Source: Prevotella sp.
GTDB lineage: Bacteria; Bacteroidota; Bacteroidia; Bacteroidales; Bacteroidaceae
DNA: 62,608 nucleotides
Assembly: GCA_017449675.1 (NCBI GenBank)
Contig: JAFTFG010000023.1
Coordinates: 1-62,608, forward strand
Reading direction: 5' to 3'
Position 1 is the first letter of the stretch, and the number at the start of each line of letters is the position of its first letter. Made by a program: the position numbers and the translations under genes. The notes under the pieces were generated by a model. It saw only the letters and a program-made list of their open reading frames with translations. It ran no database searches and was not told where the DNA came from. Positions 7,661 to 19,000 of this stretch are shown one piece after another.

Positions 7661-10600
7661 ATGAAACGCCTACTAACTATAACCATGATGTTCCTATTGT
7701 CTGTATTATATGTACAGGCACAGTTTTTCTCCAGGAACCTACCATACGACAATGTGATGAGTTTGCAACACATCCGCTGTGTCACCCAAGACAAAAACGG
7801 TTTTATCTGGATGGGATCCACCAATGGTCTGTACCGCTACGACGGCTACCGCTACCAACGGATTCAGGAGAAGCGACACCCGCATCTGTTACCCGATGAG
7901 TCTGTATTAAATATTGACAACTGGGGAGACCGCTTTCTATGGATCCGTCTGCGCGGAGAACTATACAGTTGCTATGATCTGGATCATAACTGTTTCGTAG
8001 ACTGGAACGGAGACATGGCCCATCAAGAGCCTTATAAGCGCTATGTCATCGCCGACAAGAACAATATCTGGCTATACAGTGACCATAACGGATGCTGTCA
8101 TGTGACCGTTCACCAAGACGGTACCTTGAGTAGTAAGAAGTATCATCTCGCTGATCACTCGCTGCCCTCCGATCATGTGAACTTCGTGATTCAGGAGCAT
8201 AACAACCGGGCCTGGATTGGTACTGATCATGGACTGGTCTGTATCCGAGACGGTAAGAGCCACGTGACCGTCAAGGACATGAATATGGTATGTGCACAGC
8301 AACTGACAGGTGACCCCATCTGTTTTATCTCAGAACAGGGATATATCTATCAGACCCATAAAAGCGGAAGCCTGAATATCTTCACCCCCCCCACCCCGTT
8401 ACCTGCCAAGGTCAAACGGGTAGCCAGGGAGAAAGACCGGCTCATCATAGGAACTGCAGAGGGCACCTATTGTTATGACACCCGTCTCCGTACGCTGACC
8501 CCGCATCCCTATATCCACGTGAATGATCTGCAGATAGTGGAAGACAATCGCGGCAACAAAGTAGTATTCGACCGCGACGGTACCTCCCTGTGGTATCTGA
8601 CACCCGAGAAGACCTATACGCTCCATGACATCTACAGTAAGGAAATGTCACAACAGAACGGCGGAGGGCGTTTCAAGTTTGTCTTCGGCAGTTTCGGACG
8701 TATCTGGATCACCACCTATGGTAATGGATTACTCTCCTACGATACGAGAACAGGGGTGATGAGTCATTTCTCATACAACGACAAAGGCAGTTCCATTCTA
8801 TCCTCTGACTTCCTGCAGAATATCTACGAGGACCATAGCGGCTATCTCTGGATCTGCCAAGAGAACATCGGTGTAAGACAGATCGGAGAGATTAACCAGC
8901 ATAAGGATATCCGGTATATCACCACCGCCCAAGACCAAAGCCACGTCAATACGATCCGTCTGATCAAGCAACTAGGCGACCATATTTATATCGGCAATCG
9001 CAAGAACGACCTGTGGACCACTGATTTCCAGTTGAATGTCATCCAGAAAGACAATCCCTATGGGGATGATGTCGTCGCAGCCACAACAGACCGGCAAGGA
9101 CACTTATGGATCGGCACCCGTAACAAAGGTATCTTTGTTGACGGGAAACCGCTGGAGCCGGCCATCAAGGGAAAGGTGAGCGACATCCTCTGCGATCGGA
9201 AAGGACGCGTCTGGATATCCATCTTCGACGGTACTGTACAGATGGTGACCAACCAGTCGGACGGTAGCAGGAATATCCGGCTCTTCTTCCAAGGGAAAGA
9301 TGCCATTGCCCAACCACGCTCTATGGTGGAAAGTCATGACGGGCGTATCTGGCTCTGCTCCAACAAAGGCGTCTATGTCTTCAGTCCCGAAGCACTCATC
9401 AAGAATGACACTGCCTATCAACACATCAATGTATCCGGGAGTAACAGTAACTCTGACGAGGTACATACCATCATCGAGGACTCTAAGCATCGCATCTGGG
9501 CTGGTACCTCAGGCTATGGCCTGGCACTCATCAACAGTGCGGGGAATGTTGTCAAGCGATACACTGACCAGGACGGACTGCCCAACAACAGCATCGAGTC
9601 CATCGTTGAGGACCGGCGAGGGAATATCTGGACAGGTACCAACTATGGACTGGGGAAATACGTCACCGACGAAGACCGTTTCAACACCTTCTTCCTGTCT
9701 CACCAGCCACTGGGTCTGATGTATACCGAGGGGTGCGCTACCCTGTTGAGTGACGGTCGACTGGCTATGGGTACCCTCCACGGCATGCAGGTGTTCAACC
9801 CCAATGAGATGAAACCACGTTCCAGTATTTTCCCTTTGGCCATCACTGATATCCAGATTAACGGAGTATCCATACAAGACACTGGTGACGACTTGGACTA
9901 TCATATCACGAGCGGCAACGACAAGGAACTGCGACTGAGCCACGACCAGAATTCTCTGACGTTCTATTTCTCTGAATTCCAGTATGTCAACACCCAACTG
10001 ATCAAATACAGTTATTGGCTGGAGAACTATGACAAGGAGTGGAGCGAGCCGTCATCCTTGAGTTTCACCACCTATAAGAATCTGCGCCCCGGCAAGTATA
10101 CGCTCCACGTGCGTTCTTATAATATCTACGGTATGCTCAACAGTCATGAGGTGACTCTGGCTATCGTCATCTATCACCCCTGGTGGAACACCTGGTGGGC
10201 ATGGCTGATCTACCTGCTGATCATTGCCGCTATCGCATGGGCTATCTGGCATCACTGGCAACAGGTGAACAACCTGCGCAACAAGATCAATGTGGAGAAA
10301 CAGTTGAATGAGTATAAATTACGCTTCTTCACCAATATCTCTCATGAGTTCCGTACACCACTGACCATCATTCGCGGTGCAATGGACCGTATCACCACAC
10401 AGGGAGAACTGCCTGGTAATCTGAAACAACCAGTCAGTTCCATGCAGAAGAGTACCAGTCGCATGCTCCGTCTGATCAACGAACTGTTGGAGTTCCGCAA
10501 GATCCAGAACAATCAGTTACGGTTGGCCTTGGAGGAGACGGACATCATCGCTTTCCTACGCAGTATCTTCCTGACGTTTAACGAGACGGCAGAAAACAGA

Positions 10601-11869
10601 CAGATCAGTTACGTGTTTACAACACCTGTCCGTGAGTATCGGATGTTTATCGACCGGAACTATGTAGATAAGATGGCCTTCAACCTCCTGTCTAACGCTT
10701 TCAAGTATACGACCCGCAAGAAGAGTATCACCCTGCGCATCAAACTGGAAGAAGAGCAACGACAGTTGACCTTTGAGGTAGAAGATACAGGCATCGGTAT
10801 TCCCAAAGAGAAACAGAGTGCCCTCTTCAGCCGTTTCAACCAGAGTGAGTTCTCCCGAGAAAGTATCGGTATCGGACTGCATATGGTACAGGAACTGGTG
10901 CGTGTCCACCACGGTGAGATTGCATTCCGTGAGAACCCGGCAGGCGGTAGTATCTTCAGTATCACGCTCCCGACCGACAAGGGAGTCTATCAGGAGAACG
11001 ACTTCCTGAACAGCGACAGTGAGTTGCTGAACGACCGCGGCAACGAATGGCAGACCTCCGAGGAGGCCCTTGTCACCTATAAAGAGATGGAGCATCCTCC
11101 CTTGAACGACCATACCATCCTCATTGCCGAGGACGATGATGACATGCGTGAGCACCTGTTCAACGAGTTACGTCACTGTTTTATCATCGAGACCGCATGC
11201 AACGGTGAGGAGGCCCTGCAGAAGATACAGGAGAAGCGGCCTGCCCTCCTCATCAGTGATGTCCAGATGCCCGTCATGAACGGTTTTAAACTGGTACAGA
11301 AAATCCGTCAGGACAAAGAACTGTCTGATCTGCCCGTCATCCTCCTCACTGGTATCAGTGATGAGGAGAAGATGGTGAGAGGCACGGAATACGGTGCCGA
11401 CGACTACCTGTTCAAACCCTTCAACACCAGAGTGCTCATTGCCAAGTGCAGCACGCTCATCGAACAGCGTGAGCGCCTACGTGTCAAATACGCCAAGGAG
11501 GTGGTAGGCAGCACACCTATCGCAGAGATTATCACCGAAGATACCGACAAGAAATTCCTGGAGCGTTTCGACAGTTGGATCTATGCGAATCTCAAGAACT
11601 CCGACATGCAGTTCATGGACTTTGCAGGCAGCATGAAGATCGGACGTACCACTTTCTTCAAGAAAGTCAGACAACTGACTGGTATGTCACCGCATGAATA
11701 CATCAAGAAGAAACGGATGGCACGGGCCGCAGAACTCTTGCAAGACCCTGCCTTCGGTATTGCGGAGGTAGCCTATGAATGCGGCTTCGATGACGCCAAC
11801 TATTTCAGTCGCATCTTCAAAGAATACTTCGGGATGACGGCGACGCAGTTCCGTAAAGGTAAGCAATAA
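7661..11869 (+). CDS. Hybrid two-component system sensor-regulator (HTCS) for the pectin PUL
   Basis: A 1402-residue fusion of sensor kinase and regulator. After a signal peptide come periplasmic two-bladed beta-propeller repeats (recurring W-x-G-T/S-x-x-G-L-x-x-Y) and a Y_Y_Y domain up to about 835. A membrane segment (W-W-A-W-L-I-Y-L-L) follows at about 845-867. The kinase has H-E-F-R-T-P-L near 894 and ATPase motifs N-L-L-S-N-A-F-K-Y near 1008 and D-T-G-I-G-I-P near 1042. A receiver (E-D-D-D-D near 1156; phospho-acceptor Asp in S-D-V-Q-M-P near 1200) and an AraC DNA-binding domain complete it. HTCS proteins bind an oligosaccharide in the periplasm and activate PUL promoters. It sits tail-to-tail with the SusC/SusD operon and is the likely controller of that operon and perhaps the rhamnogalacturonan operon. 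Confidence 0.95.
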   Translation: MKRLLTITMMFLLSVLYVQAQFFSRNLPYDNVMSLQHIRCVTQDKNGFIWMGSTNGLYRYDGYRYQRIQEKRHPHLLPDESVLNIDNWGDRFLWIRLRGELYSCYDLDHNCFVDWNGDMAHQEPYKRYVIADKNNIWLYSDHNGCCHVTVHQDGTLSSKKYHLADHSLPSDHVNFVIQEHNNRAWIGTDHGLVCIRDGKSHVTVKDMNMVCAQQLTGDPICFISEQGYIYQTHKSGSLNIFTPPTPLPAKVKRVAREKDRLIIGTAEGTYCYDTRLRTLTPHPYIHVNDLQIVEDNRGNKVVFDRDGTSLWYLTPEKTYTLHDIYSKEMSQQNGGGRFKFVFGSFGRIWITTYGNGLLSYDTRTGVMSHFSYNDKGSSILSSDFLQNIYEDHSGYLWICQENIGVRQIGEINQHKDIRYITTAQDQSHVNTIRLIKQLGDHIYIGNRKNDLWTTDFQLNVIQKDNPYGDDVVAATTDRQGHLWIGTRNKGIFVDGKPLEPAIKGKVSDILCDRKGRVWISIFDGTVQMVTNQSDGSRNIRLFFQGKDAIAQPRSMVESHDGRIWLCSNKGVYVFSPEALIKNDTAYQHINVSGSNSNSDEVHTIIEDSKHRIWAGTSGYGLALINSAGNVVKRYTDQDGLPNNSIESIVEDRRGNIWTGTNYGLGKYVTDEDRFNTFFLSHQPLGLMYTEGCATLLSDGRLAMGTLHGMQVFNPNEMKPRSSIFPLAITDIQINGVSIQDTGDDLDYHITSGNDKELRLSHDQNSLTFYFSEFQYVNTQLIKYSYWLENYDKEWSEPSSLSFTTYKNLRPGKYTLHVRSYNIYGMLNSHEVTLAIVIYHPWWNTWWAWLIYLLIIAAIAWAIWHHWQQVNNLRNKINVEKQLNEYKLRFFTNISHEFRTPLTIIRGAMDRITTQGELPGNLKQPVSSMQKSTSRMLRLINELLEFRKIQNNQLRLALEETDIIAFLRSIFLTFNETAENRQISYVFTTPVREYRMFIDRNYVDKMAFNLLSNAFKYTTRKKSITLRIKLEEEQRQLTFEVEDTGIGIPKEKQSALFSRFNQSEFSRESIGIGLHMVQELVRVHHGEIAFRENPAGGSIFSITLPTDKGVYQENDFLNSDSELLNDRGNEWQTSEEALVTYKEMEHPPLNDHTILIAEDDDDMREHLFNELRHCFIIETACNGEEALQKIQEKRPALLISDVQMPVMNGFKLVQKIRQDKELSDLPVILLTGISDEEKMVRGTEYGADDYLFKPFNTRVLIAKCSTLIEQRERLRVKYAKEVVGSTPIAEIITEDTDKKFLERFDSWIYANLKNSDMQFMDFAGSMKIGRTTFFKKVRQLTGMSPHEYIKKKRMARAAELLQDPAFGIAEVAYECGFDDANYFSRIFKEYFGMTATQFRKGKQ

Positions 11870-11870
11870 G

Positions 11871-11911
11871 AAAGAGGGGAGGCTCCGTTGTCGGAACCTC
11901 CCCCTCTTTAT
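11871..11911. terminator. Bidirectional terminator hairpin
   Basis: AAAGAGGGGGAGG-type arms (11871-11883 and 11897-11909, one base unpaired) form a strong G/C stem edged by A and T runs. It lies between the convergent HTCS gene and the last gene of the SusC/SusD operon. Confidence 0.8.
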
Positions 11912-11926
11912 TTATATGAATCAAAT

Positions 11927-13483
11927 TTAGAAAGCCAGCAGGAAACGGATGTAGGCATTACCATTACATGCCACCCCCTTGTAGCGATCGGCCAATGCCG
12001 TCTTCTTACCTACATAGCACCAGTTAGAGCCGGCACCACGGACATTGCATGACCAGTAGTTGTCTGACCCACCCGTATTCCAACGGATATTACTACCCTT
12101 GGCGGCTGTCAGTTGCGTGTCCAGCATAGAGAGTTGTGCCTCGATATTCTTCCAGTCACCCAGTGAGGGGTAATACCAGCCTGTACAGATACCGGCAGGT
12201 GTGGGATGGTCGGCAATCTGGGTATCCAGATTCTTGTTCATCTCCGAGGTATAGTCCAGTGTGATACCACCAATCGCCAATGGCTGTGGCACCGCACGCC
12301 AGGCCTTCGTCACCTCAAAGCCCTCTTCTGCCATATTGGTCTCATTGAGCGAGGCGGCAGCCGTCACACCACTCTGGTCAGCCAGGTTATAGTCACGATA
12401 CCAGTAACGCCAGCCTGCCGCATTCTGTGCGGAGGTGGTAGAGGCATTCGTTCCCCACTTGCCACGCACTTCATTGAGACTGATGACCACACCGTGACTC
12501 CAACTGGAGTTTCCTGAACGGATAGCCTCCGTCGTCCCCAGTTTGAAGACCACACCGATGATATTGGAAGGCAGCGTCTCCGTATCTTTGCTGACGATAC
12601 GTCCGTCAGCACAGTAGTAGTCACCGGTCTGTAATGTCATATTCACCAGTGACGCACCGCCGTCTACGACAAACTTAGCATACTCGCCGGCAGCGACAGC
12701 AGCCAATTCGGGAGTCTCATAAGTGCGAGCCACCCCGTTATTGGTGAAATTCACCGTGATGATACCCTCCTGTCCCGGTTCTACGATGAAGCGGTACGAC
12801 TGTGAGGCATCGTCGAAGTAAGGCTGTATAGCGGTACCGTTCAACGTAAAGCCCACATTCTCTGCCTTGGCCACCACGTATGGGTCCATATTGGCATTAT
12901 CAAAGATATACGACGAGTTAGGCAGTTCCACACATACCAGTGCCTTCTGGTGTTGCAACGGCAGGCGGACGGCATTATACTGTCCGATAGTGGCGGCAGT
13001 TGACACCATGAGGTCTACGGCCTCATAATCAGCCTTGGTATTCTGCTTGTTCCCCGGTACCACATCAGCAATCATCTGTGCGAACGGATTGGTTGCGGAA
13101 GCATTGAACTGCGCATCCTCCCGATAGGGATAATAGGCATAGAACTGTGCACCCTGCAACGCTGTCGCATCAATAGCCTGAGGAGCCTCCCAGAAACCGT
13201 TGGAGTTATAAGACAGGGTGATATTCTCCAGTACCACCTGTCCATTCTTCACCGCATAGAGACCTGCCTGGTCAGCCAGTTCAAAAGTGGTAGTCAGTGT
13301 CGTACCGTCTGTAGCGGCACGCATGGTTGTACCGGCATCAAAGATTTCAAAGCGCAGTGGCTGTTGTACGGTCATACCGTCCTCCTCCTGACTGCATGAG
13401 GTTGTCAGTCCCAAGGTCAACAAAACTACTGCCGTCAGGCTCAGTGCCTTCACCTTTTTATCTATATTCATGCTCATGATCAT
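11927..13483 (-). CDS. Fimbrillin-like surface lipoprotein with C-terminal FISUMP/DUF1566-like domain
   Basis: Up to 518 residues with a lipoprotein signal (L-G-L-T-T-S-C). Two further ATGs lie within 12 bases (residues 3 and 5), so the start is uncertain by a few codons. The N-terminal half has the fimbrillin-family pattern (L-Y-A-V-K-N-G, then F-Y-A-Y-Y-P-Y, then L-P-L-Q-H-Q-K-A-L-V). The C-terminal half (about 300-518) is W/G/N-rich, with W-Y-Y-P-S-L-G-D-W and a Y-I-R-F-L-L-A-F end, resembling FISUMP/DUF1566 lectin-like domains. Last gene of the SusC/SusD operon, where surface glycan-binding proteins usually sit; a glycan-binding role is inferred. Confidence 0.75.
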   Translation of the reverse strand: MIMSMNIDKKVKALSLTAVVLLTLGLTTSCSQEEDGMTVQQPLRFEIFDAGTTMRAATDGTTLTTTFELADQAGLYAVKNGQVVLENITLSYNSNGFWEAPQAIDATALQGAQFYAYYPYREDAQFNASATNPFAQMIADVVPGNKQNTKADYEAVDLMVSTAATIGQYNAVRLPLQHQKALVCVELPNSSYIFDNANMDPYVVAKAENVGFTLNGTAIQPYFDDASQSYRFIVEPGQEGIITVNFTNNGVARTYETPELAAVAAGEYAKFVVDGGASLVNMTLQTGDYYCADGRIVSKDTETLPSNIIGVVFKLGTTEAIRSGNSSWSHGVVISLNEVRGKWGTNASTTSAQNAAGWRYWYRDYNLADQSGVTAAASLNETNMAEEGFEVTKAWRAVPQPLAIGGITLDYTSEMNKNLDTQIADHPTPAGICTGWYYPSLGDWKNIEAQLSMLDTQLTAAKGSNIRWNTGGSDNYWSCNVRGAGSNWCYVGKKTALADRYKGVACNGNAYIRFLLAF

Positions 13484-13507
13484 CTTATAATATTAATGAT
13501 TAAACGA

Positions 13508-14383
13508 TTAATTCGAAGAGACATTACCACCAATACCACTATTGTTCCAAGTAGCATCAACGGGTACGAACTCAACGGATCCCACACCATCAGTCACGTC
13601 GACATTAGCCTGTATGTCTGCGCCATGGGCCAGTTGCAGTTCACTCATGTCAATCGAGTAGGAACGGATATTACCGACCAACACGAGATTGGCGGCGACA
13701 CCGGACTCAAGGTCAATAGTCTGGGGAATCAGTCTCAACACGACATTCTGCAAGGTGCCATTACCACTAATCACCAGGTCTTCCGGGGCTTCCAGTGTAA
13801 GGTCGAGAGAATAAGGATCCACCGTAGCCTGCTGAGCGAAACCCGTCAGGCGGCAACTGGTGATCTGCTCACCTGCCGGTGCCGTGATGGCGATATTCAG
13901 ACGAGCCAACGCATAGTCGAACACCAGGTTGACCTTCCCGCCATTCTGCGGGGTCACCCCCTCCGCCTTGGCGAAGAGGAAGTCAGTGATCTGTGACTGG
14001 TCACGGGTGTCAAGGGTAATGGTAGGCTCAGCACCGTCAGAGCCCACGAAAGGATAGTAAGCCACGATATCGGTGGTTCCCTTCACATAGATAGGATAAC
14101 CGCTAGCCTGTGAGAATGTCATACCGTCGGCCTGACAGACATATTCCCGATTACGTGCGGTAGCGTCGTACAGACCATAGCCGGTAGCGATGCCGATCAC
14201 ATCATTCGGACTCCATGTCATCCCCGGATTCAACTGTGCGCTGATCTGTGCCGTCACGTTCATAAGGGTGCCCGCACCTTCGGTAGTGGCATGACCACCC
14301 AGATAATCCTCGTTGGAGCAACTGCTGAACAAGCACAGACAGGCGGCAACGGGCAGCATAAATATATACTTGAAGTTCTTCAT
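13508..14383 (-). CDS. Fimbrillin-family lipoprotein
   Basis: 291 residues with a signal peptide and lipobox (L-F-S-S-C, cysteine near 22). The fold pattern matches fimbrillin/Mfa-like proteins: P-N-D-V-I-G-I-A near 58, V-A-Y-Y-P-F near 110, and F-D-Y-A-L-A-R-L-N-I near 175. Such proteins form pili or act as outer-membrane accessory lipoproteins. It lies 35 bases after susD and 24 before the second fimbrillin-like gene, in the place of the SusE/SusF-type binding proteins of other PULs. I infer a surface role linked to the polysaccharide rather than an adhesive pilus, but the sequence alone does not settle this. Confidence 0.75.
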   Translation of the reverse strand: MKNFKYIFMLPVAACLCLFSSCSNEDYLGGHATTEGAGTLMNVTAQISAQLNPGMTWSPNDVIGIATGYGLYDATARNREYVCQADGMTFSQASGYPIYVKGTTDIVAYYPFVGSDGAEPTITLDTRDQSQITDFLFAKAEGVTPQNGGKVNLVFDYALARLNIAITAPAGEQITSCRLTGFAQQATVDPYSLDLTLEAPEDLVISGNGTLQNVVLRLIPQTIDLESGVAANLVLVGNIRSYSIDMSELQLAHGADIQANVDVTDGVGSVEFVPVDATWNNSGIGGNVSSN

Positions 14384-14418
14384 ATCTTATTTTCTTAACT
14401 GTTAACGCTTAACTTAGA

Positions 14419-16053
14419 TTAATAGCCGGGATTCTGCGTGTAGAGTCCTTCACGAATACGGATCTGCGACATCGGTATGGGATACAGCGCAGAGTTCTGC
14501 GTCACACGATTGGCATAGATCGTATAGTTGCTGGAATGAGCCTGGTCACGCTTGTCGCGATAGTTGACCATCATGGTACGGATATCCTCTACGAAGGTGT
14601 TCTGACGCACCTCGTCAAACCAACGGTGTCCCTCACCCAGCAGTTCACAGCGACGCTCATAGGCGACGGCTTTCTGATAGTTCTCTGCCGACAACTCTTT
14701 CAGTTCACTCAGTCCGGCACGGGTACGGATCTTATTCAGGTAGTTATAGCCCTCTGTCGTATTACCCACACACTCTGCATAGAGCAGCATGATATCCTCG
14801 ATACGAAGGACGGGCCAGTTCTGCGGCCAACAGGTACGGTCGACAATTTCCGCATCCATATTGGTGAGTCCGAGAGAGGCACGTTTGATCTTATGCTCGA
14901 AGAACTTCACCAGGAAGTTGTTCTGGTCGGTGGCACCACCGATATACTGACCTGTCTCCTCGTCATAGGCCTGTCCGGTATTGATCGTACCGACCAGTCG
15001 CTGGTCAATATACTCCTCCGTGGTCGTCCCGTCAGCATTCTCGATGGTATTACTCAACAGGAAGTGATCCTGCAAGTCACGTTCCACATAGACATGAGGA
15101 CCGGTAGTGAGATAGGCGTTACAGTAGTCGTCGGCATAGGTGTTCGACGGCTTTGACAGTGGGGTGGCAGGATTACCCTGACCCTTCTCAGCCACATACT
15201 GTATCTCGAAAATGAAATTCTTATTGTCATTCTCATGTACCCACATACGGTTCCAGGAGTCCATACTACTTACCCAGTAGTTATCCAACTTCGTCAATAC
15301 CTCAGCGAAGAGAGCCTGAGCCTTGTCTTTCGTATCCTGATAGAGCGGATAGCCTGCCATCTGCATATATACCTTACCCAGCAGAGCCTTGGCTGCGATG
15401 TTCTTCACTCGCTCAGAGTGCTCATTACCCTGATAGTCGACGGGGGTCTCTGCCAGATTCTCTATCGCATACTCCAAGTCGGGGACGATCACCTGGTTGT
15501 ACACCTCCAGCGGTTCGCTCTGCGGGATGGCAAAGGCCTCTGAGGGAGACAACTCATGCAGGGAGACGGGTACACGACCGAAGAAGCGTACCAGGTCGAA
15601 GTATGACAGGGCTCTCAAGAAACGAGCCTCAGCCGTATACTGTTTCACTTGCGCCTCTGTCATTCCGGCTCCGCTCATACGGTCCAATAAGACATTAGCG
15701 GCAGCAATCAGCGTGTAATGGTCTGCCCAACAATTGGAAACCGTATTGTCGTTCAGCAGTCCCGTATTATTAAACTGCGCACAGTCTGAATAGTCATTCG
15801 TCTTCTGCTCTGTCGTGATGAACAGGTTGTCAGAGCGGAACTCACTCATGGCCAGATAGTATTGTGCGAAAGGCTTCAACGCACCATAGACACCCGTCAG
15901 GTTCTGGTCTATATTAGCGGCAGCCGAATAGGCATTATCCGTTGACAAAGAGGATTGCGACTCTGTGACCAGATAATCATCGCAGGCTGTCAGTGCTAAA
16001 GCGGTCAAGGCTACGACACCGAGCATCTTCACCTTATTATATATAGCGATCAT
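14419..16053 (-). CDS. susD: SusD/RagB-family surface glycan-binding lipoprotein
   Basis: 544 residues, with a lipoprotein signal peptide (L-A-L-T-A-C-D-D-Y, cysteine near 24). Further features are the SusD start pattern (Y-L-V-T-E-S-Q-S-S ... A-Y-S-A), TPR-like helices through the middle, and the family ending with E-R-R-C-E-L-L-G-E-G-H-R-W-F-D near 470 and a C-terminal P-G-Y. SusD caps the SusC barrel and captures oligosaccharides at the cell surface. It follows susC by 37 bases in one operon, the invariant order for this pair. The operon also carries a PL9 lyase, so acidic pectic oligosaccharides are the probable ligand. Confidence 0.96.
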   Translation of the reverse strand: MIAIYNKVKMLGVVALTALALTACDDYLVTESQSSLSTDNAYSAAANIDQNLTGVYGALKPFAQYYLAMSEFRSDNLFITTEQKTNDYSDCAQFNNTGLLNDNTVSNCWADHYTLIAAANVLLDRMSGAGMTEAQVKQYTAEARFLRALSYFDLVRFFGRVPVSLHELSPSEAFAIPQSEPLEVYNQVIVPDLEYAIENLAETPVDYQGNEHSERVKNIAAKALLGKVYMQMAGYPLYQDTKDKAQALFAEVLTKLDNYWVSSMDSWNRMWVHENDNKNFIFEIQYVAEKGQGNPATPLSKPSNTYADDYCNAYLTTGPHVYVERDLQDHFLLSNTIENADGTTTEEYIDQRLVGTINTGQAYDEETGQYIGGATDQNNFLVKFFEHKIKRASLGLTNMDAEIVDRTCWPQNWPVLRIEDIMLLYAECVGNTTEGYNYLNKIRTRAGLSELKELSAENYQKAVAYERRCELLGEGHRWFDEVRQNTFVEDIRTMMVNYRDKRDQAHSSNYTIYANRVTQNSALYPIPMSQIRIREGLYTQNPGY

Positions 16054-16090
16054 AATTCTTTATTTTTTAATTCTCTGATTGTTGATTTTC

Positions 16091-19000
16091 TTAGAATGTA
16101 GCATTGATACCCAGCGAGAAGGTACGGGCTGACGGATAGGCACCGTAGTCAGTAACAGCCACCTGTGAACCGGAGTTATTTGATTCAGGAGAGAAGCCGT
16201 TCTTATAACCCGTGATCATGAAGACATTCTCGCAACTGGCTGTGAAGCGCAGCACTTTCAAAGCATACTTCTTAGGCAGACGCCAGCGATAGCCGATGGT
16301 GATATTCTTCAACTTGATGAAGTCGGTAGAGTAGAGCCAACGTGTACTGAACTGCTCTGCGGAGCCGTTGGTGGCACGGGGTACGACACCGTCACCAGGA
16401 TTGGTCTCCGACAGCCACATATTCACCCAGCGGTCCAGACGGTTGATACTGGTACCCTGACTCTGCATATCGATAGCACGGGCCAGACCCTGCCATATCT
16501 TACCGCCGGCCTGAGCCGTGAACAGGAAGGAGGCATCCCAGTTCTTCCACTTGAACGAGTTGGTCATACCGAAGGTCCATGAAGCCTGAGGCTTGCCGCA
16601 GTAAGTACGGTCGTTCTCGTCGATGATACCGTCACCATTGATATCACGATAACGTACGGAACCGACGACAGATGTCGACTCAGTAGGATACTTCATCAGG
16701 TCTTCCTCGGTCATATATATGCCGTCGGCGATATAGAGATAGTACTCACCGACAGGGTGTCCCACCTCGATGATCTGTGTCTTGTTGTCATAACCGGTAT
16801 AGATCGCCGAGTTATCACCCAACGACTTCACCTCATTGGTGCTATAGCCCATCGACAGTTTGGTGGTCCACTTCAACTTACCCACCAGATTCTCGGTCTT
16901 CAGTTCCAGTTCAACACCCTTGGTACGGATATTACCGATATTACTATAGGCCTTGGCATAACCGATGACGGCCGGCATAGACACCTGGTAGAGCATATCA
17001 CTGATATTCTTCACGTAATAGTCGGCAGCAAACGAGATACGGTTGCTGAACAGGCTCACGTCGGCACCGATATTCCATGAGTTGGTCTTCTGCCATCCCA
17101 GGTCGGGGTTGGCAGTACTGGCAGGTACATAACCAGTTATCACCGTACCGTCCTTTGAATAAGTGGAGGTCGTCAACAGGCCATCGGCGGCATTGGCAGA
17201 GATGGAGTTCGAACCGTTCGAGCCATAACTGACACGCAGTTTAGCCTGGTTGACCCACCACTCTGGTTTCCAGAAGTGCTCATTAGAGATACGCCAGGCG
17301 GCAGACACGGCGGGGAAGGTACCCCACTTACGGTTGGTACCGAAGCGTGAACTACCGTCACGACGGATAGAGGCATTGATCAGGTAACGGCTGTCATAGC
17401 CATACTCAGCACGTGCAAAATACGACACCAGATGGTCGTTCGTCGTATAGGTCGCCGTGAAGGAGGTAGGAGTCACATCGGTGATGGTCCATCCCTTGAT
17501 GGTATTGGTGGGGAACTGGGTGGCAGCCAGGTTGTAGGAGTTACCGTCCTGTGTCGACTCTATAGACCAACCGCCCACCACATTCAGGTGGTGCTTACTG
17601 TTCCAGGTATGGTCGTAGGTGGCTGTTGCCTCCAGATGATATTTGTGTGAGCGGTTACCCGTCCAGAGAGCCTCGGCATAATAGCCCTCACCAGAACTCC
17701 AACTGCGATGCGCTGATGACGGTGTGAAGCGCTTACGGTCTCTGTTGTTGAATATCCAAGAACCCAGCACCTTGACATCCAGCCCCTTGGTCACGGTATA
17801 GTTGGCGAAGGCTGATGCCTGTATACGGATCTGCTCGTCACGGTAGTAACGCTGGTCCATCACAGCCACCGGGGAAGCCGTCGAACCGGCATAGATATAG
17901 CGTGAGTATGGCTCTGCTGCGGTATAGAGGCCGGCCTCGTTCTCTACGACAGGAACCAGTGACAGTGCGTTCATGGCAGCATTATCCTTACCATCCACGT
18001 TACCACCGGTGGTCACTGTCATCTGCGGCGACACGTCCACACCGAGTTTCAGTTTGTTAAACAACAATGTCTGTCCGCTCAACTTAGCGGTGATACGCTT
18101 GAAGCCCGTGTTGATGACGATACCGTCCTGGTTGACATAACTCACGGAAGCGCGATAGTTATTCGTCTTATTACCCTGTGTGATCGACAGGTTATAGGTC
18201 TGAGAGACAGACGGGCGGAACATTGCCTCCTGCCAGTCTACCAATGACAGACCGCCATAGCCGGGCATCACCCAGCGAGGGTCGATGACTGCCGAGGTAC
18301 CGGCACCGCCACGAGCGATGATCACCTGACGCAGGTAGGAGTCGCCCACCTGTGCACCACCTGCCGCATAGGTATCAGCATACTGGTTGTAGTTGGCATT
18401 CATACGCCAGTTGATCCATTGCTCAGGCGACATCACCGGCATATAACGCTCGGGAGTCGACAGCGAGAAGTTCACGGAGGCTGTCACGGTGGTCTTACCA
18501 TCGTCATTACCCTTCTTACAGGTCACGATGATCACACCATTAGCGCCACGACTACCGTAGATCGCACTGGAAGAGGCATCTTTCAGTACCTCGATACTCT
18601 CAATATCCTGAGGGTTCAACTGCTGCAAGTCGAAGTTGTCATCCATGGGTACACCATCCACCACATACAGCGGATTGGTATTACCATCCTCGTTGATGCT
18701 CGTCGCACCACGCACCTTGATCTGTACACTGGAGCCAGGAGCACCGGATGTCGACTGGATATCCACACCGGCCAGTTCACCTTGCAGGGCAGAGGCGATG
18801 TTCGATACGGGACGGTCGGCCAAGTCGTCGCCCTTCACCTGGGCCACGGCATTCGTCACATCACCCTTCTTCACCGAACCATAACCGATGACCACCAGTT
18901 CTTCCAACTGGTTGGCATCCGAACTCATATGCACGTCGGCACGACCGTTCTTGATAGCCACCTTCTGGTTGCGGTAGCCGATATACGACACCTCAATCTG

